This document shows, piece after piece, positions 16,551-25,194 of a stretch of DNA of 64,000 bases. A program made the translations under genes and the position numbers. A model generated the notes under the pieces. It did not search any database. It saw only the letters and a list, made by a program, of their open reading frames with translations, and was not told where the DNA came from. This DNA is from JAIYCX01 sp964353175. GTDB taxonomy: Bacteria > Bdellovibrionota_C > UBA2361 > SZUA-149 > DAOLCO01. The stretch lies in assembly GCA_964353175.1 (NCBI GenBank), contig CAYGUX010000016.1, positions 1 through 64,000 of the forward strand, written 5' to 3'. The stretch's first letter is position 1, and every line of letters begins with the position of its first letter.

Positions 16551-18178
16551 AAAGTAAATTTCATTCCCGGTCTTAATTGACGACCCTTCTTGATTTTCAA
16601 TTTCTTCAATAACTCCGCTTCAGATATATTGAACTGCCTAGCTAAATCATAAACAGTGTCTCCTTTCTTTACTACATAAGATTTGGATTTCTTTACGACC
16701 TTAGCATTTATAGATCGTTTACTACGGGCACTAGGCTTATTATGGGAGAGGTCTAATTTAGACTTTATAGGAGTATCCTTATGAATATTAGCTTTCTTAG
16801 CAATCTCTTCTCCCAATTCTATATGAGGAATCTCTCCACGCGATTTACCTTTAATTATTTCTGCAGATTCCAATAGATCTTGTTTCTGTAATTGATTTTC
16901 ATCAATTAGATGACCTGAATTAGCTATCTTTTTATTCTTAAACACATGACTAGAAGTGATGATTCTGGAACCGGAAAGTTTAGCAATAACTTTCTTACCG
17001 GCCCCATAAGGTACTTTAACTAAAGTTCCTGCTGGTATATCAACCCTTCCATTCAAAACTCTATCTTTCAAGCTTAAATTCAACTCTCTAATTTCAGTAG
17101 AAGTTGCTCCACTATAACTGACTAGACTCTTAAATTGTAATCTCTTAGATAATTTAACCTCATCAAATTCTATTGAATCTTCACGTTTAATACCTGGGAA
17201 ATATTTTTGAACATTCCTATCAACTATCAATGCCGCTAATAACTCCGCATAGAAATTACTGGATGCAAATCCAAAGCTCTTAGCTTCATATTTATCAATG
17301 ATTTTGACTATGTCATTACTTCCAACCGCTTTTGCACCTCGTAGAATCCCTGTCAAACCATGATTATAAGAAGTTACAGCTAGGGGCCATGATTCTGTAT
17401 TTTTATATGCATTTTTAAGATAAAGTGCAGCTGCTCTTGTAGAAATGATAGGGTCCCTTCTTTCATCTAAAGTATTATTAACGGTCATGTATTTTTTAGC
17501 AGTGGCTGGCATAAATTGCCATATTCCTGCTGCACCGACCGAACTATACGCAGTATAATCAAATGAAGATTCAATAAAAGGCATCCTACCCAACTCTGTG
17601 GGCAATCCTTCTTCTTCAAATATATGTTCTATTGCACTTAAGTAACGACCTGACCGAATTATACTATCTCTAAATTTTTCTTTTATTCCAGTCTGATAAC
17701 GAATAACATCAGCCTCAGTCCCCTCCTTATATCTTGATAATCGATGACCAGAAACTGCTTTGTAAGATCTCTCAATTCTTTGTTCAAAATCATCACGTGG
17801 CTTCTTGCCACTGGCTAAATATAATAGAGAATTCTCAATCTTTTTCGTCTCCGTGTTGATTTCAGACAACTTGGAATTCATTAAGGTTTTACCACTAAGC
17901 TTTTGTTCAAACTCAGAAAAATCTAAGACAGAATATATGATTTCAGGATGATTTCGATTATGAAATACTCTCTGATCCTTATTATACTTAGTGAAGATTA
18001 ATAACCAAAAGTTCACTCGCCCTTCCAAGCCTCTAGGAATTGTAATTTCACTTTGTGCGGAACCCCTACTCCCAACAGAAGCGTTCTGTTGGTCCTCGGA
18101 ACGAACTTCAAAACACATAGAAGACAATATTACTAATGTTATAAGTGGAAGGTATATAAATTTATTTATTCTTATCAC
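16547..18178 (-). CDS. mltD: MltD-like membrane-associated lytic transglycosylase with LysM
   Basis: The enzyme cleaves the glycan strands of peptidoglycan. After a signal peptide (IYLPLITLVILSSMCFEVRSED) and a 150-residue spacer comes a family 1 lytic transglycosylase (SLT) domain. It contains the catalytic Glu in MPFIESSFD, then AAGIWQFMPATAKKY and the TSYNHG block. A C-terminal LysM repeat (YVVKKGDTVYDLARQFNISEAEL) binds cell wall. An earlier LysM-like stretch (about residues 360-390, VDIPAGTLVKVP) is weaker. Length (543) suits MltD. It lies two bases after dacB, consistent with a joint role in wall turnover. A cysteine after the signal core is not in a good lipobox, so it may be soluble. 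Confidence 0.88.
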   Translation of the reverse strand: MIRINKFIYLPLITLVILSSMCFEVRSEDQQNASVGSRGSAQSEITIPRGLEGRVNFWLLIFTKYNKDQRVFHNRNHPEIIYSVLDFSEFEQKLSGKTLMNSKLSEINTETKKIENSLLYLASGKKPRDDFEQRIERSYKAVSGHRLSRYKEGTEADVIRYQTGIKEKFRDSIIRSGRYLSAIEHIFEEEGLPTELGRMPFIESSFDYTAYSSVGAAGIWQFMPATAKKYMTVNNTLDERRDPIISTRAAALYLKNAYKNTESWPLAVTSYNHGLTGILRGAKAVGSNDIVKIIDKYEAKSFGFASSNFYAELLAALIVDRNVQKYFPGIKREDSIEFDEVKLSKRLQFKSLVSYSGATSTEIRELNLSLKDRVLNGRVDIPAGTLVKVPYGAGKKVIAKLSGSRIITSSHVFKNKKIANSGHLIDENQLQKQDLLESAEIIKGKSRGEIPHIELGEEIAKKANIHKDTPIKSKLDLSHNKPSARSKRSINAKVVKKSKSYVVKKGDTVYDLARQFNISEAELLKKLKIKKGRQLRPGMKFTF

Positions 18179-18180
18179 AA

Positions 18181-19758
18181 CTAATTACTAACTCCTGAAA
18201 TCAATCCAACTAATCTATCTTCAATTATTGTAGCTTCATTTTTTGCAATTTCACCTTCAATCACGATTGCAAAAGAATAAAGCATAGGACCTAAACCAGG
18301 TGCTATACCTGCCACCCCACTCACTCCATCTACAGTACCTGTTTTACCCCAAATACTTTCAGAACGCTTCTTATCCTCTTCATATACGCTAGTCCAAACA
18401 GGTGCAACGTTTTTTAGAATATTTCGATTTTTCAATGTACCACTAACCCCAAACCGACTTAAAGATGAGATAAAGGGATGAGATAGGAGAGGGTCCTCAT
18501 ATACCTCTTTCAAGAGGTAGGTAATTTGCTTTAGCGAGGCCCTATTGGCTGTACTCAAACCAGAACCATCAGCGAAAGTACCCCCTAATGGGAAATCTGT
18601 AATTTTCCTCAACTCAGCCTCCATATTTTTAAGTCCTAATTTTTGATCAAATAAGCCTCTATCATCCTGTCCGATTGCAAACAAAAGCTGACCCGCTATA
18701 AAATTGCTACTATAATGATTAAGGTCAGACAGAATTTCATTAATGGTTTTAGATTCGTGATTGTAAATTAACTTTGCCTCCTTGGGAACTTGATTAAATT
18801 TAACTGCCCCCTTAACCGCAATTCCCAAGATCTCAAATATTTCCTTAAAGCTAGCTCCGAAATAGGCGGATGGATATGGGTGAGCTAGGTATTTAGTATA
18901 TAATTTATCCGTTGCACCTATGCGCCCTTCAATATTTATTTTAAAAAAATCAAAGTTGATATTATTCTTTCCAAAAGACTTACCAACTAAAACACTGTTA
19001 TCTGGATTTTGAATAATATCTAAGGAGGTACCAGACTTTAAAAATGTTCTAGCTCTATTTTCAATCTTAGCTAATATCCCGCGACTTAAATGCATTATCG
19101 GTTTTTCGCCACTAGCAGCTCCCTTAACATCTACTCTATAGGAGTTAAATTCCAAACAATTTGCTGAGGAGCCTGCCTGATATGGAGCATCTCCGGCAGC
19201 TGGAGGCGGATCAATAAATAGCGAGTCATCGACAACAATATCCTGAATGCCATTTATGCCACGACTAATGAGCTCTCGGGATATATCAAAAATATCTCTA
19301 TGCAAAAATGTTGGATCTCCATATCCTCTAATATATAAATTTCCTAAATTGTCATCAGGAGCATTTTTAAACTTTACTACTCCTCCAGTGGGATTAAATT
19401 TACTACCTCTTTGATCAACGCTGTAATCTGTATAAAATTCAGTTGAAAATCGATACTCAGGTCCTAGGATATTTAGAACTGCATAAGAAAGGAATAACTT
19501 CTGTAAAGAGGCAATATGGATAAAATCATCTTGCCCCTTTTCAAAAACAGGATCACCGCCTGGCAAAGCATTAACTTGAATTCGAATATTTGCTTTATCC
19601 TTTAACTTAGCCTGCTCAATATCATATACTTCGGCTAATTTACGCTTTAATTCAGGTGAGATAGATTGAGCATGAATATTCGCATTAGCAAAAATCACGA
19701 ACATCAAAGCTATATAACACACTACATTGACAAGTAATCTACTGCCTATTAATCGCAT
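18181..19758 (-). CDS. dacB: D-alanyl-D-alanine carboxypeptidase/endopeptidase (PBP4, S13 family)
   Basis: PBP4-type enzymes trim or cut peptide cross-bridges in the periplasm. A signal peptide precedes the domain (FVIFANANIHAQ). The three penicillin-binding motifs appear in order: SLQK at residues 84-87 (SxxK with the nucleophilic Ser), SSN in HYSSNFIAGQ (SxN), and KTG in WGKTGTVDG. The long insertion between SxxK and SxN is the S13 hallmark. Length 525 is in range. It is the first gene of the probable dacB-mltD-ccsA/hemX-like-hemA run, divergent from the GmhB-like gene across a 165-base promoter region. Confidence 0.92.
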   Translation of the reverse strand: MRLIGSRLLVNVVCYIALMFVIFANANIHAQSISPELKRKLAEVYDIEQAKLKDKANIRIQVNALPGGDPVFEKGQDDFIHIASLQKLFLSYAVLNILGPEYRFSTEFYTDYSVDQRGSKFNPTGGVVKFKNAPDDNLGNLYIRGYGDPTFLHRDIFDISRELISRGINGIQDIVVDDSLFIDPPPAAGDAPYQAGSSANCLEFNSYRVDVKGAASGEKPIMHLSRGILAKIENRARTFLKSGTSLDIIQNPDNSVLVGKSFGKNNINFDFFKINIEGRIGATDKLYTKYLAHPYPSAYFGASFKEIFEILGIAVKGAVKFNQVPKEAKLIYNHESKTINEILSDLNHYSSNFIAGQLLFAIGQDDRGLFDQKLGLKNMEAELRKITDFPLGGTFADGSGLSTANRASLKQITYLLKEVYEDPLLSHPFISSLSRFGVSGTLKNRNILKNVAPVWTSVYEEDKKRSESIWGKTGTVDGVSGVAGIAPGLGPMLYSFAIVIEGEIAKNEATIIEDRLVGLISGVSN

Positions 19759-19923
19759 TTAACTCCAAAATTAAAATTCTTAGTATATTCGATTAAGTGC
19801 AAGTCTGAGCTTTTCTGTTTTCTACATTGTTAGCTTTACTAAGCACTGTTAATATCTCCATAAATAGAACAAATCTATACTTTTTGCACCATTAAACCAA
19901 TATAAAGCTAAAAATTAAAACTC

Positions 19924-20487
19924 ATGAAAAAAGCAATTTTCCTTGATAGGGATGGAACAATTAATATTGACTATAGCCATGTTTTTCAAGTTGATAAAAT
20001 TCAGATACTCGGTGGAGTTGGAGATTCGATTGGTGGACTAAAAAAACAAGGGTACTTAGTTTTTATTGTTAGTAATCAATCATGCATTGGAAGGGGCTAT
20101 GCAAAACTAGAGGAAGTAGAAGCTTGCATGGCCAAAGTCTCTGCACTACTACAGACTGAAAATAAGCTTGCGATAATTGATGAAGCATATTTCGCTCCAG
20201 ACCACCCAGATAGTCCCACAGAAAGAAGAAAACCTAATCCAGGCATGTTGATTGAAGCAATTGATAAATATAACCTTGATCCCTCAAAATGCTGGATGAT
20301 TGGGGATAAGATGTCAGATCCGATTGCAGGTTTAAATGCTGGCTTAGATCCTAGAAAATGCATACTTTTAGAACCAAACGGAGTAGCTGGAACTACCACT
20401 CAGGATGAAATTGAAGAGAGCAAAAAACTTGGATTTACTTTTTATAGAGATCTAAGTGAGGCTACCGCTGCAATTTTAAAGGACTAG
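19924..20487 (+). CDS. HAD-IIIA phosphatase, GmhB/HisB-N-like
   Basis: The protein belongs to the HAD-IIIA group that includes D-glycero-manno-heptose-1,7-bisphosphate 7-phosphatase (LPS core synthesis) and histidinol phosphatase. It has FLDRDGTIN (nucleophile and acid/base Asp8 and Asp10), FIVSNQS, the RKPNPGM lysine motif and MIGDKMSDPIAG. In canonical GmhB a zinc loop of Cys-x-His...Cys-x-Cys lies before the RKP motif. Here this loop reads APDHPDSPTERRKP and has no cysteine, so a zinc site is unlikely. The substrate is therefore uncertain: heptose bisphosphate is only the default reading. It is convergent with the NTR-like gene, which ends on the next base. Confidence 0.8.
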   Translation: MKKAIFLDRDGTINIDYSHVFQVDKIQILGGVGDSIGGLKKQGYLVFIVSNQSCIGRGYAKLEEVEACMAKVSALLQTENKLAIIDEAYFAPDHPDSPTERRKPNPGMLIEAIDKYNLDPSKCWMIGDKMSDPIAGLNAGLDPRKCILLEPNGVAGTTTQDEIEESKKLGFTFYRDLSEATAAILKD

Positions 20488-20919
20488 CTATCTCTGGTTA
20501 GAAAGTTGTGCCACTCTCATTTGTTTGTCCATACTAGTCTCTAAAATATCTGAAAGTTCACAACTAGAGGTAGTGTAGAAAGCTGGCTGTCCTTTGGCAA
20601 GAATTAGATAATCATTCTGCTTAACAAACTCGATGCCACAATCACCAATGGGAGTAAAAATCGTAACATACTCTGTCTCAGGCAAAAGCTCGCTCCCTTT
20701 ATATGGAGCAGTGACCATCAACCTCACCAAGCGATAACCTTGACGCAAAACACTTGCATCTTCAACACTCACCACTTGCCCAACAAAGACCAAATTACTT
20801 TCCTTATATGAAACGTCAATTGATTTAGCCTTTAAACATTTACACTCAGCAAAAACATCGGAGACAAGCAATATGCTGAAACTAAAAGTCAAACAGAATA
20901 AAAGTAAGGTTTTGTTCAT
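20488..20919 (-). CDS. Secreted TIMP/netrin (NTR)-like domain protein
   Basis: A signal peptide (LLLFCLTFSFSILLVSDVFA) is followed at once by ECKC. Then come a strand pattern LVFVGQVVSVE, the central TIFTPIGDCGIEF, YLILAKG and a final TTSSCEL. This Cys-x-Cys N-terminus, the VFVG strand and the CG plus final Cys are the features of the bacterial TIMP/NTR-like OB-fold family. The four mature cysteines could form two disulfides. In animals this fold includes metalloprotease inhibitors. In bacteria its function is not established. A large metzincin is encoded about 1.3 kb away, but any link is speculation. The domain assignment is from motif memory only. Confidence 0.6.
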   Translation of the reverse strand: MNKTLLLFCLTFSFSILLVSDVFAECKCLKAKSIDVSYKESNLVFVGQVVSVEDASVLRQGYRLVRLMVTAPYKGSELLPETEYVTIFTPIGDCGIEFVKQNDYLILAKGQPAFYTTSSCELSDILETSMDKQMRVAQLSNQR

Positions 20920-21075
20920 AAGGGTCTTCTTTGGTTATAAGGTAATGATGGCTCTAATCATACTTTATCTATATAATGTTCACAATTTAGTTTTACACTT
21001 TGCTAGTGTTTCATTAATATAAGAATCCTATATATTAATACTTACATTTTCAAGCAATCAAATCTCCATATAAAT

Positions 21076-22152
21076 ATGGCAACCGTACTCCAAATAGCTG
21101 AACTTGGAAACTTTAAATGTTTAATGGGTGATTGCCCAGATACATGTTGCAAAGGATGGGAAATCCCAATTGATAGTAAAACTTTAACCCTTTGGAATTC
21201 AGATCCTATAAGTAGAAAACTAACTCAACACCTCAACATACTATCCAACGATAATTCTCCGAACCCATGTAGCGCAAAGATTAAACTAGATGGGAACAAA
21301 AACTGCTCTTTTCTTTCAGAAACTAAACTCTGCTCTATACATGCATCCTTGGGTGAAAAGTTCTTAAGTCATACATGTAGAAACTACCCAAGAGAAACGA
21401 ATAAATTCTGGGGAATGTTTGAACGTACCATGGCACTATCATGTCCTGAAGTCAGCAATAGTATTTTTTCTCAAACCGAGCCGTTAAGATTAGACTACAT
21501 GGAAGAATCGGAGGATCATTGGATTTTCAGAGAAATCGCAGAACCAAGCCTTCAATTCTCACCCGAAATAATAGTGAAACTCTATGAGATTAGGACTCTC
21601 TGTTTACTAAAAACCCAAGATCGCACTCTAACTATCGCTCAAAGGCTTGAGGTTCTAAGTAAAGTCGCCAATTGCGCCAACATGGATACAAGCGAACTAT
21701 CTAAAAGCTCAGATTTAATTCAAACTGAGTATTTTGAATTAATTAAAGAAACTCTTCGAAGCCCCTCAGAAAATGGGATTAACTGGGATTTAAATGCGAA
21801 CTCCTTGGTGGCCCTATTTAAACGCTATATTGATTCAAGTAACTATCTATACCCCACCTTAAACGCAAGCATCACTCAAATCAGCGAAGTAGGCAATGAA
21901 ATAATTTTAGAGCATCTACTATTCGTGCTGAGCTTAAGATCTCTTTTTCCATTTTCCAGCACGAATCCCATTAATAATTTTAATGAGATTAAAAACACAG
22001 TCTGCTTAATAAATTGCCTCCTAAATATAAGTTCACATTTGAATAAGGGCACTCAAACTAACTTAAATGATAGAATTAGTTTGATTCAAAAATCAATGAA
22101 AGCAATAGACCATTTTGAAAAATTAAAAAACGAGTTGGGGTTAAGAAAATAA
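21076..22152 (+). CDS. FliB-like cysteine-cluster protein (flagellin lysine-N-methylase family)
   Basis: FliB methylates lysines of flagellin in Salmonella. Relatives with the same cysteine cluster are widespread and many are of unknown function. The N-terminus has Cys15, then CPDTCCKGW (Cys20, Cys24, Cys25), then NCSFL, LCSIH and HTCRNYPRE, the typical iron-sulfur or zinc-type cysteine array of this family. The C-terminal 200 residues are helical and poorly conserved. No flagellin or flagellar gene is in the window, although a T3SS export apparatus is encoded 8 kb further on, so the substrate is open. It is a single plus-strand gene, convergent with the metzincin gene. Confidence 0.75.
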   Translation: MATVLQIAELGNFKCLMGDCPDTCCKGWEIPIDSKTLTLWNSDPISRKLTQHLNILSNDNSPNPCSAKIKLDGNKNCSFLSETKLCSIHASLGEKFLSHTCRNYPRETNKFWGMFERTMALSCPEVSNSIFSQTEPLRLDYMEESEDHWIFREIAEPSLQFSPEIIVKLYEIRTLCLLKTQDRTLTIAQRLEVLSKVANCANMDTSELSKSSDLIQTEYFELIKETLRSPSENGINWDLNANSLVALFKRYIDSSNYLYPTLNASITQISEVGNEIILEHLLFVLSLRSLFPFSSTNPINNFNEIKNTVCLINCLLNISSHLNKGTQTNLNDRISLIQKSMKAIDHFEKLKNELGLRK

Positions 22153-22177
22153 ATTAACTTAAGAAGTATCTCACTGA

Positions 22178-24670
22178 TTACTGCATCGGTTCGATAGAAG
22201 AATGTTTAGAATCAACGATGCGACCAATAAACATAACGCTTCTACTACCTGCGTTATTAAAACCACATGCAATGTTATAGTAGCTATCTTTTATAGCTTC
22301 AGGGAAAAGTGATTCCAAAGAAACCTTAGTAATTCTGCTGCCGGCAAGATTAACAGAATGTTCAATTACTCTATTATTATCTATTAAACGACAATATAGG
22401 GTTTCCTTGGTGGTAGATTCAGGAAAGACATAAAGATAGGAAGATGAGTTCAGGAAAGTATTTAAACTACCGCTTAGATTAGAGCTATAAAACTCTTGAG
22501 GCAAGTATCTTTGCACTGTTGAAGTACCTCTCTCACCTTTGTATCTAAAGCCATTAGCAGTATATGGCACAGTAGATGAAATCCTATACGCCATTAAACC
22601 TTCTCTAGTTAATGGAAGATGCACTGTTTGATATGGTTTCATGGATACACTAACAACACTTTCATTATTTGCTTCATCAATCTGAGTCAAAGTTAGTGCC
22701 CCTGAGATCCTAGAGGTATTACTAACCTCTAACCAAGTATTAGACATCTTATCTGAGAGTATTAAATCATTATCTAATACGATAACTCTATCAACATCAC
22801 TTCCAACTGTACCATCTACAATGACTGACCCAGTCAAGCCAGTTCGTGGCTTAGAATAATATCGAGAAATGAAACTATGAAATAATAATTCCTCATTTCC
22901 AAAATCTACTGGACGTACATTAACACTTCCGGATAGCAAGCCATTTGGACCGCCTGCAAGAACATCTCTTCGACCCATCGCTGGTACACTAAGAAATTCT
23001 CTACTGGAAACTTGTCCATCCATTGTAAGTCTAGTAATCTCAAAATCTTCTGTAGTTCCGTTTAAGTTACCGACCGATAGCCAATTCAAAACTTCAGAAC
23101 CTTGTGGGAAGGAATAAGGGGTAAAAGAATTAAATGGAATGGACTCCTCAAATTTAGAACCATGAAAATATGCTTGCTTAGAAATATAATTAAAGGTGCC
23201 ATAAGTACCAGTATGAGCGTAGGTATTTGATAGCCCATGGAAGCTACCACTGTTTGCTACGATCTCTACGATTCCATATGTATCAGTAAATTCTGGTAAA
23301 AGATCCGAAAAGATTATGTCCAACTCACTAGATCGAGCTAGACTAATTTGTTTTGCACTAAGAATCTCTCCATTTAAGTTACGGATGTTAATACTTAGGT
23401 TGTTATCCTCACGAATGCTTCCTAAGATCTCACCAACACTAGTTTGCCCTTTAAATCCATTCCAAGATGCAAATGCTCTCTTTAGCTTTGACCTTGGAAA
23501 ACTACCTGGATCATTTGGATCAGTACCATAACTAGACTCTAATTCATCACTAACTCCATCACTGTCAGAATCTCCCAAATCACTCTTCACATTAAAACAA
23601 GCGCCACCTGCATTGCCACTGGAACTAAATGCACGTTGCTGTTGAATTGAAACTTGGCTAAATCCAAACGGAAATACAGATGTTGACTTTGTCATCAAAG
23701 AGGCACCTAAATCCCCGTAAATACTTAAATCATGTTCCATTCCTATGATATGCCCAATTTCATGTGCAAGAGTAGAAGGCAAAGAAAGCTCTTGGGAAAG
23801 AGACGTACCCCCTTGGGTAACAAAAAGAACTGAATAATGTGGATTTATACAACTTGTTTTAGCATAAGCAAGACCAGATGCATTAGGGAAGTAGGTATTA
23901 GAAAACGTCGCAGTAATATCTATTGAACTATTAAAATCGAAATTATGTTCATCGGCTGTTTTCTCAAGCATTCTATATGGATCTCTTTTTTCTATCGCTT
24001 GGAAGAAACCTTCATGCTCGCGAAACACTTTCAAGTCTTTTAAAACAACAACTAAATTTAATGCCTTTAAATACTGATTAGCCAGATAAATATTTTTCAA
24101 TGCAGAACTTAAAATTTGTTGATCTGATTTATTTGATGAATAATCAGGCGCACTAATTACTCTAAAATCTATCTCTCTAAATATTCCAGTAGAGCTTTCA
24201 GCCCTTCTACTAGAACGAGCTAAACTAAGAATATCACTCAACTGATCTACATTTGGAGCTTCCAATAAATCATCTTCAAAATCAATACTTTCAGGGGTAA
24301 ACTCACGATACCCAATTTCAGTGCTTACCAAGGTCCTATTATCTGGACCACTTAGCACTAAAGGTTCCCCGTCTAGAATCACAGCAGTATCAGATATTTC
24401 AATTTCTTTTTCTACCCCGTTTACTACTATTTTTTGTATAGTGGTATTAGAGATATTAAATCCTATTTTTTCTGATCCTGATGCGAAGTATAGAATCTTG
24501 TTAGAAGATTTTTTTCTTGCTGTTGTTTCTTCAAAACCAACAAACTTATAATTTTTATCCGCCACATAGAAGTGGCCAAGGCGAGGAATAGCTATTGTTA
24601 TAAAAAACAAGGCGATAGAACCAAAAACTAAAAAGTTTTTAATTTTTCTAATGTAAATAATTTTTCTCAT
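22178..24670 (-). CDS. Large secreted metzincin-type metalloprotease with calcium-binding repeat
   Basis: An N-terminal hydrophobic segment (FLVFGSIALFFITIAIPRL) is a signal peptide or anchor. The catalytic domain carries HEIGHIIGMEHD with His303, Glu304, His307 and His313 as zinc-site residues, and a Met-turn nearby (ASLMTKST). This fits the reprolysin-like metzincins. Just after it, DSDSDGVSDELE...GTDPNDPGS is a thrombospondin-type-3-like calcium loop, often a linker to surface domains. The remaining 450 residues are beta-rich, Ser/Asn/Gly-rich and resemble nothing I can name. No propeptide cysteine switch was recognised. It probably acts at the cell surface or outside. It is a monocistronic minus-strand gene. 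Confidence 0.8.
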   Translation of the reverse strand: MRKIIYIRKIKNFLVFGSIALFFITIAIPRLGHFYVADKNYKFVGFEETTARKKSSNKILYFASGSEKIGFNISNTTIQKIVVNGVEKEIEISDTAVILDGEPLVLSGPDNRTLVSTEIGYREFTPESIDFEDDLLEAPNVDQLSDILSLARSSRRAESSTGIFREIDFRVISAPDYSSNKSDQQILSSALKNIYLANQYLKALNLVVVLKDLKVFREHEGFFQAIEKRDPYRMLEKTADEHNFDFNSSIDITATFSNTYFPNASGLAYAKTSCINPHYSVLFVTQGGTSLSQELSLPSTLAHEIGHIIGMEHDLSIYGDLGASLMTKSTSVFPFGFSQVSIQQQRAFSSSGNAGGACFNVKSDLGDSDSDGVSDELESSYGTDPNDPGSFPRSKLKRAFASWNGFKGQTSVGEILGSIREDNNLSINIRNLNGEILSAKQISLARSSELDIIFSDLLPEFTDTYGIVEIVANSGSFHGLSNTYAHTGTYGTFNYISKQAYFHGSKFEESIPFNSFTPYSFPQGSEVLNWLSVGNLNGTTEDFEITRLTMDGQVSSREFLSVPAMGRRDVLAGGPNGLLSGSVNVRPVDFGNEELLFHSFISRYYSKPRTGLTGSVIVDGTVGSDVDRVIVLDNDLILSDKMSNTWLEVSNTSRISGALTLTQIDEANNESVVSVSMKPYQTVHLPLTREGLMAYRISSTVPYTANGFRYKGERGTSTVQRYLPQEFYSSNLSGSLNTFLNSSSYLYVFPESTTKETLYCRLIDNNRVIEHSVNLAGSRITKVSLESLFPEAIKDSYYNIACGFNNAGSRSVMFIGRIVDSKHSSIEPMQ

Positions 24671-24990
24671 ACACTGAGATTATCGTCCTTTTTATAACTC
24701 AAGTAAAACTAAATTAAATCTTATGTAAGCCTATAAGGTTATTACATAAATCGCTTGAAAGATGGCATACTATAGTATTTTTTAGCCTAATCATAAAATC
24801 TCATCTTATTAAGGCGTTGAATTAAGTTATATTATTGCAGAAACGGCCCTCACTTATCACCTTAAAATTCATCTGGTCATTTAAGGAACTATGCTCGCCT
24901 GAAATCATTAAGATTTGAGAATATTCCACCGATGTAATTAGTGTACAATAGTTTTAAAGGGATTTCCGATTCAATTGCTAGGAGCAAATT
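24671..24990. other. Divergent intergenic region
   Basis: About 320 bases separate the metzincin start from the small membrane gene. Apart from the AGGAG ribosome binding site at 24980-24984 for the latter, I see no RNA gene and no strong repeat. It must contain the two divergent promoters. TACAAT at about 24952 is a fair -10 candidate for the small gene but lacks a good -35 box. Confidence 0.4.
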
Positions 24991-25194
24991 GTGGGCATAT
25001 TAAAGTTAGTTTGGTTAATATTACAGCTTCTGATAGGTAAAAAAATGCAATTGAAAGATATAAACATGAGAAAAGAGAAGATTTTAAACACAGTATTTGC
25101 TTGTTTACTTATGTTAACCTTACTCGTTTTTGCTGGGATACCTGCAATCGAACAGGCTCAAGCACTAAAACAAATTACAACCGATAATCAATAA
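24991..25194 (+). CDS. Small membrane protein related to the 38-aa ORF at 7383
   Basis: GTG 24991 has an excellent AGGAG six bases upstream and gives 67 residues with two hydrophobic stretches: residues 2-16 (ILKLVWLILQLLIG) and about 29-53 (ILNTVFACLLMLTLLVFAGIPAI). Internal ATGs at residues 19 and 26 would give a one-helix protein as at 7383. From LN to GIPA the two small proteins share most hydrophobic positions and the invariant AGIPA. The C-terminus is Gln/Thr/Asn-rich. The gene overlaps the 3' end of truA by 20 bases in the convergent direction. Function is unknown. Confidence 0.6.
   Translation: MGILKLVWLILQLLIGKKMQLKDINMRKEKILNTVFACLLMLTLLVFAGIPAIEQAQALKQITTDNQ

Noticed and set aside
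17500..17520. TGGCATAAATTGCCA resembling a sigma-54 promoter
   Set aside because: The spacing is three bases short of -24/-12, and the site is inside the mltD coding region.
21013..21039. ATTAATATA/TATATTAAT inverted repeat upstream of the FliB-like gene
   Set aside because: It is pure A/T apart from the loop and is expected by chance in AT-rich intergenic DNA.
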